Shown here one piece after another: positions 33,226 to 42,037 of a DNA stretch of 64,000 nucleotides. The notes under the pieces were generated by a model. The model was given only the letters and a program-made list of their open reading frames with translations. It was not told the origin of the DNA and searched no databases. A program made the translations under genes and the position numbers. Numbering within the stretch: the first letter of the stretch is position 1; each line of letters opens with the position of its first letter. The stretch covers positions 7,025 through 71,024 of the forward strand of contig NZ_JALJYC010000013.1 in NCBI RefSeq assembly GCF_024170405.1. Reading direction: 5' to 3'. Source of the DNA: Neisseria perflava. Lineage in GTDB: Bacteria > Pseudomonadota > Gammaproteobacteria > Burkholderiales > Neisseriaceae.

Positions 33226-33810
33226 TTATTTGTCTTCGCCTACCAAAATGGTGGTATCGCTCAGATATTTGTACGGTGGAACGATCAGGTTGGTCGGTGC
33301 GGGCACGCCTTTGAATACGCGGCCGGCCAGGTCGAATTTCGAGCCGTGGCAAGGGCAGAAGAAGCCGCCTTTCCAGTCGGCACCCAAGTCTGCCGGCGCC
33401 ATGTCGGGACGGAAAGTCGGCGAGCAACCCAAGTGGGTACAGATACCGATGGCTACGAAAATATTCGGCTTAATCGAACGGTTTTCGTTTTTCGCATATT
33501 CGGGCTGCTGGTCAACATCCGAATTCGGGTCGGTCAATGCGCCGTCGTTGGATTTCAGGTCTTTAACCTGCTGGTCCGTGCGGTTTAACACCCAAATCGG
33601 TTTGCCTTGCCATTCGGCGGTCAACAGCTGACCGGGTTCGATTTTACTGACATCCACTTCGACGGCAGCACCGGCGGCTTTGGCTTTTTCCGACGGGAAA
33701 AAGCTGGCTACAAACGGCGTAGCCACGCCTAAGACCGCCACACCGCCCGCGCCGCATGTCGCAAGCGTCAGGAAACGGCGGCGGCCGTTATTGATTTCTT
33801 GATTATCCAT
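33226..33810 (-). CDS. petA: Rieske iron-sulfur subunit of the bc1 complex
   Basis: The 194-residue protein carries a twin-arginine type N terminus (NNGRRRFLTLATCGAGG) followed by a membrane anchor. Two cluster-binding boxes, CTHLGCSPTF and CPCHGSKFDLAGRVF, supply two Cys and two His ligands for the 2Fe-2S cluster. It oxidises quinol in the bc1 complex. First gene of petABC, with a promoter at 33860-33887. Confidence 0.97.
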   Translation of the reverse strand: MDNQEINNGRRRFLTLATCGAGGVAVLGVATPFVASFFPSEKAKAAGAAVEVDVSKIEPGQLLTAEWQGKPIWVLNRTDQQVKDLKSNDGALTDPNSDVDQQPEYAKNENRSIKPNIFVAIGICTHLGCSPTFRPDMAPADLGADWKGGFFCPCHGSKFDLAGRVFKGVPAPTNLIVPPYKYLSDTTILVGEDK

Positions 33811-33859
33811 TATTCAGTCGTCCTAAAATTTTGGGAATACCGAGCCATTAAACAGTGTG

Positions 33860-33887
33860 ATTCTACCTAGTTTGTTGTAATCCTCAA
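33860..33887 (-). promoter_or_regulatory. Putative petABC promoter
   Basis: TTGAGG (33887-33882), a 16-base spacer and TAGAAT (33865-33860) on the minus strand lie 50 bases before petA. Confidence 0.55.
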
Positions 33888-33933
33888 AGCATTATTTAAA
33901 ATAAGGTAAAGTTTTTGTGGTATTTCTCAACAT

Positions 33934-34683
33934 TTAGATGGGATTGGGTTCGTCCAGATGGCAGACTTCTACGCCGAAGGTTTGCGCCAAGGCTTCGCCC
34001 AGGGCGCGGATGCCGTAACGCTCGGTAGCATGGTGGCCGGCGCTGACGAAGGCTACGCCGGTTTCGTTGGCCAGATGGTATTGCGCTTCCGACATTTCGC
34101 CGGTGACATACACATCCGCGCCTGCGTCGATTGCTTCTTGAAAGAATCCCTGTGCACCGCCGCTGCACCATGCAACGTGCTTGATTTCCCGATTGGCATT
34201 ACCAATGACTACAGGTCGGCGGGACAATGCCCGCTCGATGCCGTCTGAAAACTGCGCCAACGTCTGCGGCGTATTCAGACGACCTATATTGAGCAGGTTT
34301 TGTTCGCCAAACTGCCGCTCCAGCGTCCAGCCCAACAGCCTCGCCAACTGCGCATTGTTGCCCAGTTCCGGATGGCCGTCCAAGGGCAGATGGTAGCCTG
34401 CCATATTGATTTGGTGTTGCAACAGGGTTTCGATACGGGCTTTTTTCCAGCCGATAATGGTAACAGGTTCGCTTTTCCAAAACATGCCGTGGTGCACCAA
34501 CAGCATATCCGCGCCCTGCTCCACGGCAAAATCAACCGCCGCTTTGCTGGCGGTCACAGAAGTGGCGATTTTGGCGATGTCGGCTTTGCCCTCCACCTGC
34601 AAACCATTGGGCGCGTAATCGCGGTAGGCGGAAACCTGCAAGGTGTCGTCGCACCAATTTAAAATGTCCTGACGTGCGGCCAT
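33934..34683 (-). CDS. NIF3-like dinuclear metal protein
   Basis: The 249-residue NIF3/YbgI family protein forms toroidal hexamers with a two-metal site. Its ligands are seen in LLVHHGMFWKSEP near the N terminus and in FVSAGHHATERYGIRALGEAL near the C terminus. The family is annotated as GTP cyclohydrolase I type 2 homologue, but its physiological role is unsettled. It is transcribed towards petA in the same direction, with a 123-base gap that holds the pet promoter. Confidence 0.88.
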   Translation of the reverse strand: MAARQDILNWCDDTLQVSAYRDYAPNGLQVEGKADIAKIATSVTASKAAVDFAVEQGADMLLVHHGMFWKSEPVTIIGWKKARIETLLQHQINMAGYHLPLDGHPELGNNAQLARLLGWTLERQFGEQNLLNIGRLNTPQTLAQFSDGIERALSRRPVVIGNANREIKHVAWCSGGAQGFFQEAIDAGADVYVTGEMSEAQYHLANETGVAFVSAGHHATERYGIRALGEALAQTFGVEVCHLDEPNPI

Positions 34684-34931
34684 AAGCTGCCCTCCTTATT
34701 GATTGGGTTTACTCAAAATGAAAAATAATCGGTTACGCATTTTATGTTGAAAACAGCCGGGCTGCCGAATCCTTACATTCCGTTTCAGACGGCCTCCATC
34801 ATTTACATGAATCATTTGCACGCCGGCAATGAATTATTTTAATATTCACGCTCCAACGAAATACATCACGGCTGCGCTATACGATATTTAATGAGCAGGC
34901 CGTCTGAAAACCAACATACGAAATACACATC

Positions 34932-35864
34932 ATGGATTCCATTATCGAGTTGCGCCATTTGAAAACCCTGCTGGCGCTGGAAGAAACCGGCAGCGTGTCG
35001 CTGGCGGCCAAACGCGTATTCCTGACCCAGTCCGCCCTTTCCCACCAAATCCGCATTTTGGAAAACTATTACGAAGCGCCGCTGTTTGAACGCAAATCCA
35101 ACCCGCTGCGCTTTACCCCTGTGGGCGAGCGGCTGCTGCGGCTGGCGCATGATTTGATGCCGCGTGTGACGGAAGCCGAGCGCGATTTGGCGCAGATTAT
35201 CGAAGGTGAAGCGGGCGAATTGCGTTTGGCAGTGGAATGCCATACCTGTTTCGACTGGCTGATGCCGGCGATGGGCGAATTCCGCCCCTTGTGGCCGCAG
35301 GTGGAATTGGACATCGTCTCCGGTTTCCACGTCGATCCCGTCGGCCTGCTGCTGGAACACCGTGCCGACATCGCCATTACTTCGGAAGTCGAAACCCAGC
35401 CCGATGTGAATTATCAGCCGTTGTTTGCCTACGAAATGGTCGGCATTTGCGCCAAAGACCACCCTTTAGCCGCCAAAGCAGTGTGGGAGGCGGAAGATTT
35501 TATGGATGAAACGCTGATTACCTATCCCGTGCCCGACGACATGCTGGACTTATTGAAAAAAGTGCTGCTGCCCAAAGGCATTAACCCGCCGCGCCGCCAC
35601 AGCGAGCTGACCATCGCCATTATCCAACTGGTCGCCAGCCGCAGGGGAATTGCCGCCCTGCCCTATTGGACAGCCATGCCCTATCTGGAAAGAGGCTACA
35701 TCATCTCGCGCCCGATTACTACAAACGGCCTGCAAAGCGAACTCTACGCCGCCATGCGCAACGAAGACCGCAACAAAAGCTATCTCGACAATTTCTGCCA
35801 AATCGTGCGTGACCGCAGCTTTGCCGACTTGCCGGGCTTGAGCGTATTGGAGATGAAAGAGTAA
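34932..35864 (+). CDS. metR: LysR family regulator MetR
   Basis: The 310-residue LysR protein has the helix-turn-helix within LEETGSVSLAAKRVFLTQSA and a C-terminal effector domain starting GELRLAVECHTCFDWLMPAM. The C-H-T-C-F segment and IVSGFHVDPVGLLLEHRADI are characteristic of MetR, which uses homocysteine to activate methionine synthase genes. No met gene is adjacent. A TGAA-N5-TGCA half-match upstream (about 34808) is too weak to call an operator. Confidence 0.88.
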   Translation: MDSIIELRHLKTLLALEETGSVSLAAKRVFLTQSALSHQIRILENYYEAPLFERKSNPLRFTPVGERLLRLAHDLMPRVTEAERDLAQIIEGEAGELRLAVECHTCFDWLMPAMGEFRPLWPQVELDIVSGFHVDPVGLLLEHRADIAITSEVETQPDVNYQPLFAYEMVGICAKDHPLAAKAVWEAEDFMDETLITYPVPDDMLDLLKKVLLPKGINPPRRHSELTIAIIQLVASRRGIAALPYWTAMPYLERGYIISRPITTNGLQSELYAAMRNEDRNKSYLDNFCQIVRDRSFADLPGLSVLEMKE

Positions 35865-35948
35865 GGCCGCAACTGCCGCCTCTGCTCCAACACACCTTAT
35901 CTGACCTTACCTGTCAAAGTTATCTGATTCAAATCTTCAAATCATCCG

Positions 35949-35984
35949 AGGCCGTCTGAAACACCATCTGCTTTCAGACGGCCT
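35949..35984. terminator. Inverted DUS pair after metR
   Basis: AGGCCGTCTGAAA and TTTCAGACGGCCT lie 85 bases beyond the stop. Confidence 0.65.
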
Positions 35985-36087
35985 TGCCATCTTTTTGAAT
36001 CGTCACATTTTTGAAATAGTAAACCCACACAAAAACGTGTAGAATACGCCCGTTTTTGACTCAGCGCCTGATGTCAGGCCGACCGCC

Positions 36088-36144
36088 ATGGATCTTCCCA
36101 GTTCGCGTTTAAATACCGCAAACCCTTCACAACCAAAACCATAA
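36088..36144 (+). CDS. Putative upstream leader peptide of mgtE
   Basis: A short ORF, ATG at 36088 and TAA at 36142-36144, encodes 18 residues, MDLPSSRLNTANPSQPKP, with three prolines, two of them near the end. It lies wholly inside the mgtE leader, 45 bases before mgtE. Proline-containing leader peptides control Mg transporter genes in enterobacteria (MgtL of mgtA), so a similar translation-sensing role is conceivable. The ribosome binding site is weak and no homologue is known to me; the call rests on position and composition only. Confidence 0.35.
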   Translation: MDLPSSRLNTANPSQPKP

Positions 36145-36148
36145 CCAC

Positions 36149-36184
36149 CCCGCCCGAATGCCCCGACGCTCAAGGCGGGCGGAG
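36149..36184 (+). promoter_or_regulatory. Hairpin over the mgtE ribosome binding site
   Basis: CCCGCC (36149-36154) can pair with GGCGGG (36174-36179), or CCGCCC (36150-36155) with GGGCGG (36177-36182). The latter covers half of the GGAG Shine-Dalgarno at 36181-36184, five bases before the mgtE ATG. The hairpin begins four bases after the leader peptide stop. Confidence 0.5.
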
Positions 36185-36189
36185 CATTT

Positions 36190-37656
36190 ATGAGCCTCAA
36201 TACCGAACAACAACCGGCCGAAGACCGCCGCGCCGATGATGAAGAACACGGCGGCATCGAGCGCGCCAGCGCCGATTTCGACCGCATCCACGCCCTCTGC
36301 GAAATTCTCGAACCCGCTTTCCCGCAAATCGAACAAGGCGTTCCGATTGAAGACGAAAGCCTGCACGTCAAATTTACCGAACTTTCCGCCCTTTTAGCCG
36401 AACTCCACCCTGCCGACGTTGCCGCCGTATTGGAATCGCTGCCGCCGCGCGAGCGCCAGATTGTCTGGCTCTTGGTCGCACCGGAAGACGACGGCGAAGT
36501 ATTGCTGGAAGTGTCCGACTCCGTGCGCGAAACGCTCATCGAGTCGATGGACAAAGACGAGCTGTTGGCCGCCGTGGATGATTTGGATGCCGACGAGCTG
36601 GCCGACCTCGCCGACGATTTGCCGCACCAAGTGGTGTACGAAGCCCTGCAAACGCGCGACGCCGAAGAGCGCGCCCAAGTGCAGGCGGCGATGTCGTATG
36701 AAGACAACCAAGTCGGTGCGATTATGGACTTCGAGCTGGTCAACATCCGCGCCGACGTGACCTGCGAAGTGGTGCTGCGCTACCTGCGCCGCTTCGACCA
36801 CCTGCCCGACCATACCGACAAAATTTTCGTGGTGGATGAAAACGATATTTTAAAAGGCGTGTTGCCCATCCGCCGCCTGTTGGTGTCCGACCCCGACGAA
36901 TCGGTGGAAAACGTCATGTCCACCGAAGTCGTGCGCTTCCGCCCCGAAGATGATGTAGAAGACGCAGCGCAGGCGTTCGAGCGTTACGACTTGGTGACCG
37001 CGCCCGTGATTGACGGCAACAAAAAGCTCATCGGCCGTATTACCATCGACGAAATCGTGGACGTGATCCGCGAAGAATCCGAAGCCGACATGTTGAACAT
37101 GGCCGGTTTGCAGGAAGAAGAAGACCTGTTTGCGCCGATTTGGGATTCGGTGAAAAACCGCTGGATGTGGCTCGCCATCAACCTCTGCACCGCCTTTGTC
37201 GCCAGCCGTGTCATCGGCGCGTTTGAAGGCAGCATTGAAAAAATCGTCGCGCTGGCCGCGCTCATGCCGATTGTGGCCGGTATCGGCGGCAACTCCGGCA
37301 ACCAAACCATCACCATGATTGTCCGCGCCATGGCCTCCAGCCAGATTACCAACGCGCAGGCGTGGCGGCTATTGAAAAAAGAAGTCGGCGTGGCGCTGGT
37401 CAACGGCCTATTGTGGGGCAGCGTCATGGGCTTTGCCGCCTGGCTGCTCTACGGCAGCATCGGTATCGGCCTGGTGATGGTCGCCGCCATGACCCTCAAC
37501 CTCCTGCTCGCCGCCGTCATGGGCGTGGCGATTCCGACGCTGATGGAAAAAGCCGGCCGCGATCCGGCGCTGGGCAGCTCGGTATTGATTACCGCCGTCA
37601 CCGACTCGGGCGGATTTTTGATTTTCTTAGGGCTGGCAACGTTGTTTTTGCTGTAA
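36190..37656 (+). CDS. mgtE: Magnesium transporter MgtE
   Basis: At 488 residues this is a full MgtE channel. It has an acidic cytoplasmic N domain (about 50-160, LHPADVAAVLESLPPRERQI), two CBS domains (about 165-300) that sense Mg, a connecting helix, and five membrane segments from about 320. The pore signature PIVAGIGGNSGNQTITMIVR is present, as is the late GSSVLITAVTDSGGFLIF. The leader of at least 145 bases holds a small ORF and an RBS-masking hairpin. A TAGAAT at 36040-36045 may be the -10. Confidence 0.97.
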   Translation: MSLNTEQQPAEDRRADDEEHGGIERASADFDRIHALCEILEPAFPQIEQGVPIEDESLHVKFTELSALLAELHPADVAAVLESLPPRERQIVWLLVAPEDDGEVLLEVSDSVRETLIESMDKDELLAAVDDLDADELADLADDLPHQVVYEALQTRDAEERAQVQAAMSYEDNQVGAIMDFELVNIRADVTCEVVLRYLRRFDHLPDHTDKIFVVDENDILKGVLPIRRLLVSDPDESVENVMSTEVVRFRPEDDVEDAAQAFERYDLVTAPVIDGNKKLIGRITIDEIVDVIREESEADMLNMAGLQEEEDLFAPIWDSVKNRWMWLAINLCTAFVASRVIGAFEGSIEKIVALAALMPIVAGIGGNSGNQTITMIVRAMASSQITNAQAWRLLKKEVGVALVNGLLWGSVMGFAAWLLYGSIGIGLVMVAAMTLNLLLAAVMGVAIPTLMEKAGRDPALGSSVLITAVTDSGGFLIFLGLATLFLL

Positions 37657-37674
37657 ATTCAATATTGAAAATAA

Positions 37675-37713
37675 AAGGCCGTCTGAAACCCCAATCGGGT
37701 TTCAGACGGCCTT
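37675..37713. terminator. Inverted DUS pair between mgtE and gpmA
   Basis: AAGGCCGTCTGAAACCC and GGGTTTCAGACGGCCTT form an extended stem serving the two convergent genes. Confidence 0.75.
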
Positions 37714-37738
37714 TCGTCATACTGATTTTATCTGTGGT

Positions 37739-38422
37739 TTACAGATAGAATTTTTCCAACACTTTCAAATTGTCATCCAATTTGTACACCAGAGGTTTGC
37801 CGGTCGGGATTTCCAGCGCCATGATGTCGTCGTCGGAAATGCCTTCGATGTGTTTGGCCAAAGCGCGCAGGGAGTTGCCGTGTGCGGCTACCAATACGCG
37901 TTTGCCGTTCAAAATGGCCGGGGCGATTTGGTCTTCCCAGAACGGCAAGACGCGCTCCAAGGTTACTTTCAGGTTTTCGCCGTCCGGAATCACATCGTCC
38001 GGCAGGTTGGCATAGCGGCGGTCGTTATGCGCGGAAAGTTCATCACTCGGATCGAGCAGCGGCGGCAGGGTGTCGTAGCTGCGGCGCCAAATGTGCACTT
38101 GCTCTTCGCCGTATTTTTCGGCGGTTTGTTTTTTGTCCAAACCTTGCAGTTTACCGTAGTGGCGCTCGTTCAAACGCCAGGTTTTGATTTGCGGCACCCA
38201 CAGCTGGTCGGATTCTTCCAATACCAGGTTGCAGGTTTTGATGGCGCGGGTCAAAACGGAAGTAAACGCAATGTCAAATTCGTAACCGGCGGCTTTGAGC
38301 TTGCGGCCGGCTTCTTGCGCTTCGGCAATGCCTTGCTCGCTCAGTTTCACATCGCGCCAGCCTGTAAACAGGTTTTTCGCATTCCATTCGCTCAAGCCGT
38401 GACGGATAAATACCAATTCCAT
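37739..38422 (-). CDS. gpmA: 2,3-bisphosphoglycerate-dependent phosphoglycerate mutase
   Basis: The ATG at 38422, seven bases behind GGAG, gives 227 residues starting MELVFIRHGLSEWNAKNLFT with the catalytic RHG His. A longer frame from 38443 adds seven residues without support. LNERHYGKLQGLDK and VLVAAHGNSLRAL supply the other active-site residues. It interconverts 3- and 2-phosphoglycerate in glycolysis and gluconeogenesis. Confidence 0.97.
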   Translation of the reverse strand: MELVFIRHGLSEWNAKNLFTGWRDVKLSEQGIAEAQEAGRKLKAAGYEFDIAFTSVLTRAIKTCNLVLEESDQLWVPQIKTWRLNERHYGKLQGLDKKQTAEKYGEEQVHIWRRSYDTLPPLLDPSDELSAHNDRRYANLPDDVIPDGENLKVTLERVLPFWEDQIAPAILNGKRVLVAAHGNSLRALAKHIEGISDDDIMALEIPTGKPLVYKLDDNLKVLEKFYL

Positions 38423-38623
38423 GTAATCGCTCCAGTAGGTCAACAGTAAAAATCAGGAAATGTAATTTATAACATATTTTTCAGACGGCCGCGCATTTAT
38501 GCGCATACTTTTTGACATTATCCCGTATCTTCGGCGGCGGCAAAGGCCGTCTGAAGCCCGTTATACGGCGGCGCAGCATTTCGTTATATAATTACAGAAT
38601 CTTTTTTCCGGCGCAAAAACACC

Positions 38624-39256
38624 ATGCAAAACCCCATTATCATCGGCGTGGCCGGCGGCTCCGGCTCGGGTAAAACCACCATTGCCCGCGCTCTGTACCA
38701 ATCGTTCCGCGACCATCCGATTACCATCATCGAGCAGGATTATTATTACAAAGACCAAACCCACCGCAGTTTTGCCGAACGCTGCACGCAAAACTACGAT
38801 CATCCGTTTGCCTTTGACAACGACCTGCTCTATCAGCAGCTCACGCAGCTGCGCAACCACGAGGCCGTCGAGCTGCCGCAATACGATTATGTGCAGCATA
38901 CCCGTTCGGCACACACCAAGCACCAGCCGCCGGTGGACGTGATTATTTTGGAAGGCATTTTGGCGCTGTATGACGAGCAGGTGCACAGTCTGATGGACAT
39001 CAAGCTGTTTGTCGATACCGACGCCGACCTGCGCTTTATCCGCCGCATGAGCCGCGACGTAGCCGAACGCGGGCGCACGGTGCAATCCATCACCGAGCAA
39101 TACTGCGGCCAAGTGCGCCCCATGCACAACCAGTTTGTCGAGCCGACCAAGCGTTACGCCGACATCATCATCCCCTGCAACGAGGAAAACCCGGTGGCGG
39201 TGGATATTTTAGTAGCGAAAGTGCGCGATGTCTTGGGCAAGCGTTTGGACGGCTAA
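38624..39256 (+). CDS. udk: Uridine kinase
   Basis: The 210-residue kinase phosphorylates uridine and cytidine in pyrimidine salvage. The P-loop GVAGGSGSGKTTIARALYQ, the YDHPFAFDNDLLYQQL segment and VIILEGILALYDEQVHSLM are typical. Its TAA stop (39254-39256) coincides with the 3-bp target duplication of the MITE that follows immediately, so the element landed at the stop codon without changing the protein. Confidence 0.96.
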   Translation: MQNPIIIGVAGGSGSGKTTIARALYQSFRDHPITIIEQDYYYKDQTHRSFAERCTQNYDHPFAFDNDLLYQQLTQLRNHEAVELPQYDYVQHTRSAHTKHQPPVDVIILEGILALYDEQVHSLMDIKLFVDTDADLRFIRRMSRDVAERGRTVQSITEQYCGQVRPMHNQFVEPTKRYADIIIPCNEENPVAVDILVAKVRDVLGKRLDG

Positions 39257-39418
39257 GAACCTGTATTCATAAGATTGATAGATGGATTTTTGTTGGATAA
39301 TCATACGAATACAAGGCGGATTTTTGCGCCAATAGTGGGCTATTGGCGTAAAAGTCCAACGCAGTAGGCGTGTGATTAGGCAATAAAAAGCCGCTATCAA
39401 GATTGTGAATACAGGTTC
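39257..39418. repeat. 160-bp MITE, copy 1
   Basis: The element is 162 bp and non-coding, with imperfect terminal inverted repeats of about 25 bp starting GAACCTGTATTCA and ending TGAATACAGGTTC. It is flanked by a 3-bp duplication, TAA on both sides (39254-39256 and 39419-39421). A second copy lies at 50387-50546. TNA target duplications are typical of parts of the IS5 family, the likely source of the mobilising transposase. Confidence 0.85.
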
Positions 39419-39438
39419 TAAATTCTGACCCAGCGCAA

Positions 39439-39468
39439 AAGGCCGTCTGAAAACTGTTCAGACGGCCG
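39439..39468. terminator. Inverted DUS pair
   Basis: AAGGCCGTCTGAA and TTCAGACGGCC are separated by a few bases, between the MITE and the YfcZ-like gene. Confidence 0.6.
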
Positions 39469-39513
39469 GTATCGGGTTTATACTTGACCATCCCCAACAT
39501 AAGGAGCTTCATC

Positions 39514-39822
39514 ATGGACAAATCCAGCAACGTATTTGAAACCGAAGAAAACGGCGTCGGCAAATGCCCCGACTGCACCGTCGAAGTCGGCACCGTGTTT
39601 GACGGCGAAGACTGCACCGTCGATATCCTGCAATCCTACGAGACCGAGCAGCTAGCCAAAGAAGCCGAAGTGCTCTACACCGCGAAAGCCCGCGAAGTGG
39701 AAAGCGAACCCTGCCAAATCAAGAGCAGCATTACACCTGTGGACAGCGCATTCCAACTGAAAATGGAACTGGTGTTCAGCTGCCAATCTGAAAAAGTGAT
39801 TTTCCAACTGCGCCTGCGTTAA
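39514..39822 (+). CDS. YfcZ/YiiS family (DUF406) protein
   Basis: The 102-residue soluble protein has the family pattern: an N-terminal CPDCTVEVGTVFDGEDCTV with three Cys, KAREVESEPCQIKSSITP in the middle, and a C-terminal FSCQSEKVIFQLRLR, very like E. coli YfcZ. The function is unknown. TAAGGAG lies nine bases before the ATG. It is monocistronic, between DUS pairs. Confidence 0.87.
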   Translation: MDKSSNVFETEENGVGKCPDCTVEVGTVFDGEDCTVDILQSYETEQLAKEAEVLYTAKAREVESEPCQIKSSITPVDSAFQLKMELVFSCQSEKVIFQLRLR

Positions 39823-39842
39823 GCCCTGCGCGGATTGGCTGA

Positions 39843-39886
39843 AAAGGCCGTCTGAAAATGTATGCCGCATTTTCAGACGGCCTTTT
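39843..39886. terminator. Inverted DUS pair
   Basis: AAAAGGCCGTCTGAAAATG and CATTTTCAGACGGCCTTTT make a long stem behind the YfcZ-like gene. The gap from here to 40137 holds no gene. Confidence 0.75.
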
Positions 39887-40002
39887 CTGATTTATCAGCA
39901 GTGACCAAAAAGCATCCACTCATCTCCCTAGCTAAGAAACGTCATTTTGCGTATAGGTGGCTGATGTTGGTATGCACTTCAAAATTTTTTAGCCGTATCT
40001 GC

Positions 40003-40030
40003 AAAAAAAGGCCGTCTTTTTCAGACGACC
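40003..40030 (-). terminator. Putative terminator of garD
   Basis: On the minus strand GTCGTCT-GAAAA-AGACGGC followed by CTTTTTTT forms a seven-pair stem with a T run, 108 bases past the garD stop. Confidence 0.6.
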
Positions 40031-40137
40031 CAACTCGATGAAATGTCACACGGACACGGGATGATTCCTAAATCAGGAAACAATAACACACACATTCAAA
40101 ACCTATCCGGCACGCTATTGCACCATGCTGTCTAAAA

Positions 40138-41694
40138 TCAAGTCACCGGCGCCGGGTTGAACACCGACAGCGCATTGTGCAGCCCCCATTGGTCTGACCA
40201 AGTGGTTTTCCGGCCGCTGGCGACATCTAAAATATAGCGGAAAATTTCCCAACCGATGTCTTCGATGGTGGCTTCACCGGTGGCAATCCGGCCGGCGTCG
40301 ATGTCCATCAGGTCAAACCAGCGCTGCGCCAAATCGGTGCGCGTGGCGACTTTAATTACCGGCAGCGCGGCCAAGCCGTAAGGCGTACCGCGTCCGGTGG
40401 TAAATACCTGCACGGTAATGCCGGAAGCCAGCTGCTGTGTGCCGCAGACGAAATCGCTGGCGGGCGTGGCAGCGAAAATCAGGCCTTTTTTGGTCGGGCG
40501 CTGACCCGGCGACAATACTTCCGCAATCGCCGACTGGCCGGATTTGGCAATCGAGCCGAGGGCTTTTTCCACCACATTGGCTAAGCCGCCTTTTTTGTTC
40601 CCCGGAGAGGGGTTGGCGCTGCGGTCGGTTTTGCCCATATCCAGATAATCGTCGTACCACTTCATTTCTTCCAGCAGGCGTTTACCCACTTGCTCGTCCG
40701 CCGCACGCGGGGTCAGCAGATGAATCGCGTCGCGCACTTCGGTCACTTCCGAGAACATCACGGTCGCGCCGCAGCGCACCAGCAAATCGGAAGCGAAGCC
40801 CACCGCAGGATTGGCGGTCACGCCGGAAAAAGCGTCGCTGCCGCCGCACTGCATGCCCACCACCAAATCCGAAGCGGGGCAGGTTTCGCGTTGGCGCGCA
40901 TTCAATTTCGCCAAATGTTTGTCGGCGGTTTCCAAAATCGCTTTGACCATTTCTTGGAAGCCGACATATTGCTCGTCTTGCAAACTGTTGACCGTCGCGT
41001 TTTCCGCTTTAATCGGAATAGTGTCGGACGTACCGTCCAGCAGGCGCGTCGGTTGCAGTTTTTCGCAACCCAAACCGACCACCATAATCTCGCCGCCGAA
41101 ATTCGGATTCAGTGCGATATTGTGGATGGTGCGAATCGGCACTACCGCCGCCGGCGCATTAATCGCCACGCCGCAGCCGTATAAATGGTTGAGACCGACC
41201 ACGCCGTCCACATTCGGGTATTTCGGCAGCAAATCGCGCTCAATCAGTCTCACCACATAATCGACCACGCCCGCCACACAATGCACGCTGGTGGTAATAC
41301 CCAGCAGGTTTTTCGTGCCGACGCTGCCGTCTTTATTGCGGTAGCCTTCAAAGGTAAAGCCTTCCAGCGGTTCCAATTTAGGCGCGGGGCGGGTCGCCAG
41401 CGGCAGCGTGTCCAAGGGCGGCGCTTTGGGCAGCACCACTTTGGATTCGTCTATCCACGAGCCTTGCGGCAAATCCTGCGCCGCATAGCCGATGACCTCG
41501 CCGTAGCGCAGAATTTCCTGTCCTTGGGCAATATCGGCCAGCGCCACTTTATGTCCTTGCGGCACATCTTCAATCAGCGTCAGGCCGTCTGAAAACGCCG
41601 TGCCTTTGGGCAGGCCGCCGCTGTTGACGATAATGGCGACATTGTCGGTCGGATGAACCTTGATAAATAACGGTTTGAGATTAGAAGCAGTCAT
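40138..41694 (-). CDS. garD: Galactarate dehydratase
   Basis: The 518-residue protein is a UxaA-type sugar acid dehydratase with strong end-to-end similarity to E. coli GarD. It has an N-terminal SAF-like domain (FIKVHPTDNVAIIVNSGGLP), the ITTSVHCVAGVVDYVV segment, the GLNHLYGCGVAINAP metal-binding region, and FVCGTQQLASGITVQVFTTG. It should convert galactarate to 5-keto-4-deoxyglucarate. No aldolase (garL) or reductase (garR) lies nearby, so the gene is an orphan and the pathway must be completed elsewhere or be absent. A related aldarate or altronate substrate is possible. Confidence 0.9.
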   Translation of the reverse strand: MTASNLKPLFIKVHPTDNVAIIVNSGGLPKGTAFSDGLTLIEDVPQGHKVALADIAQGQEILRYGEVIGYAAQDLPQGSWIDESKVVLPKAPPLDTLPLATRPAPKLEPLEGFTFEGYRNKDGSVGTKNLLGITTSVHCVAGVVDYVVRLIERDLLPKYPNVDGVVGLNHLYGCGVAINAPAAVVPIRTIHNIALNPNFGGEIMVVGLGCEKLQPTRLLDGTSDTIPIKAENATVNSLQDEQYVGFQEMVKAILETADKHLAKLNARQRETCPASDLVVGMQCGGSDAFSGVTANPAVGFASDLLVRCGATVMFSEVTEVRDAIHLLTPRAADEQVGKRLLEEMKWYDDYLDMGKTDRSANPSPGNKKGGLANVVEKALGSIAKSGQSAIAEVLSPGQRPTKKGLIFAATPASDFVCGTQQLASGITVQVFTTGRGTPYGLAALPVIKVATRTDLAQRWFDLMDIDAGRIATGEATIEDIGWEIFRYILDVASGRKTTWSDQWGLHNALSVFNPAPVT

Positions 41695-42037
41695 GGCAGT
41701 GTTCCGTTATGTTTTTATAAAGTTGGCTTATCTTAGTCGGCAAAACGCCTTTGCGCATTATGCAAGCGCACAGGATTTTCAGCCCGATTGCGCAATATTA
41801 TGGGCAAGCGCCAAAATTTCATGTTTCCTTTAATGATTGGCATAAAGTGTTGCATATCCGCCACCCTGTTGATACTGAGCAACACATTGCTGTATCAGGT
41901 AAATTAATCTGCCTTTTGCTGCTTTATTCATTATTATTCAAACACATTTATCTTCCCACCTTGCAGGCCGTCTGAAAATAAACGATACCGGCTGCATATC
42001 AATAAAAATAAGCATTTGCCGTTTTGAAATATTGATG

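Noticed and set aside
35865..36189. M-box or yybP-ykoY riboswitch in the mgtE leader
   Set aside because: None of the conserved core sequences of these riboswitches could be found; the leader is better described by a small ORF and an RBS hairpin.
36003..36746. 247-residue minus-strand frame over the mgtE start
   Set aside because: It is a Ser-rich shadow of the acidic N domain of MgtE and covers the leader hairpin.
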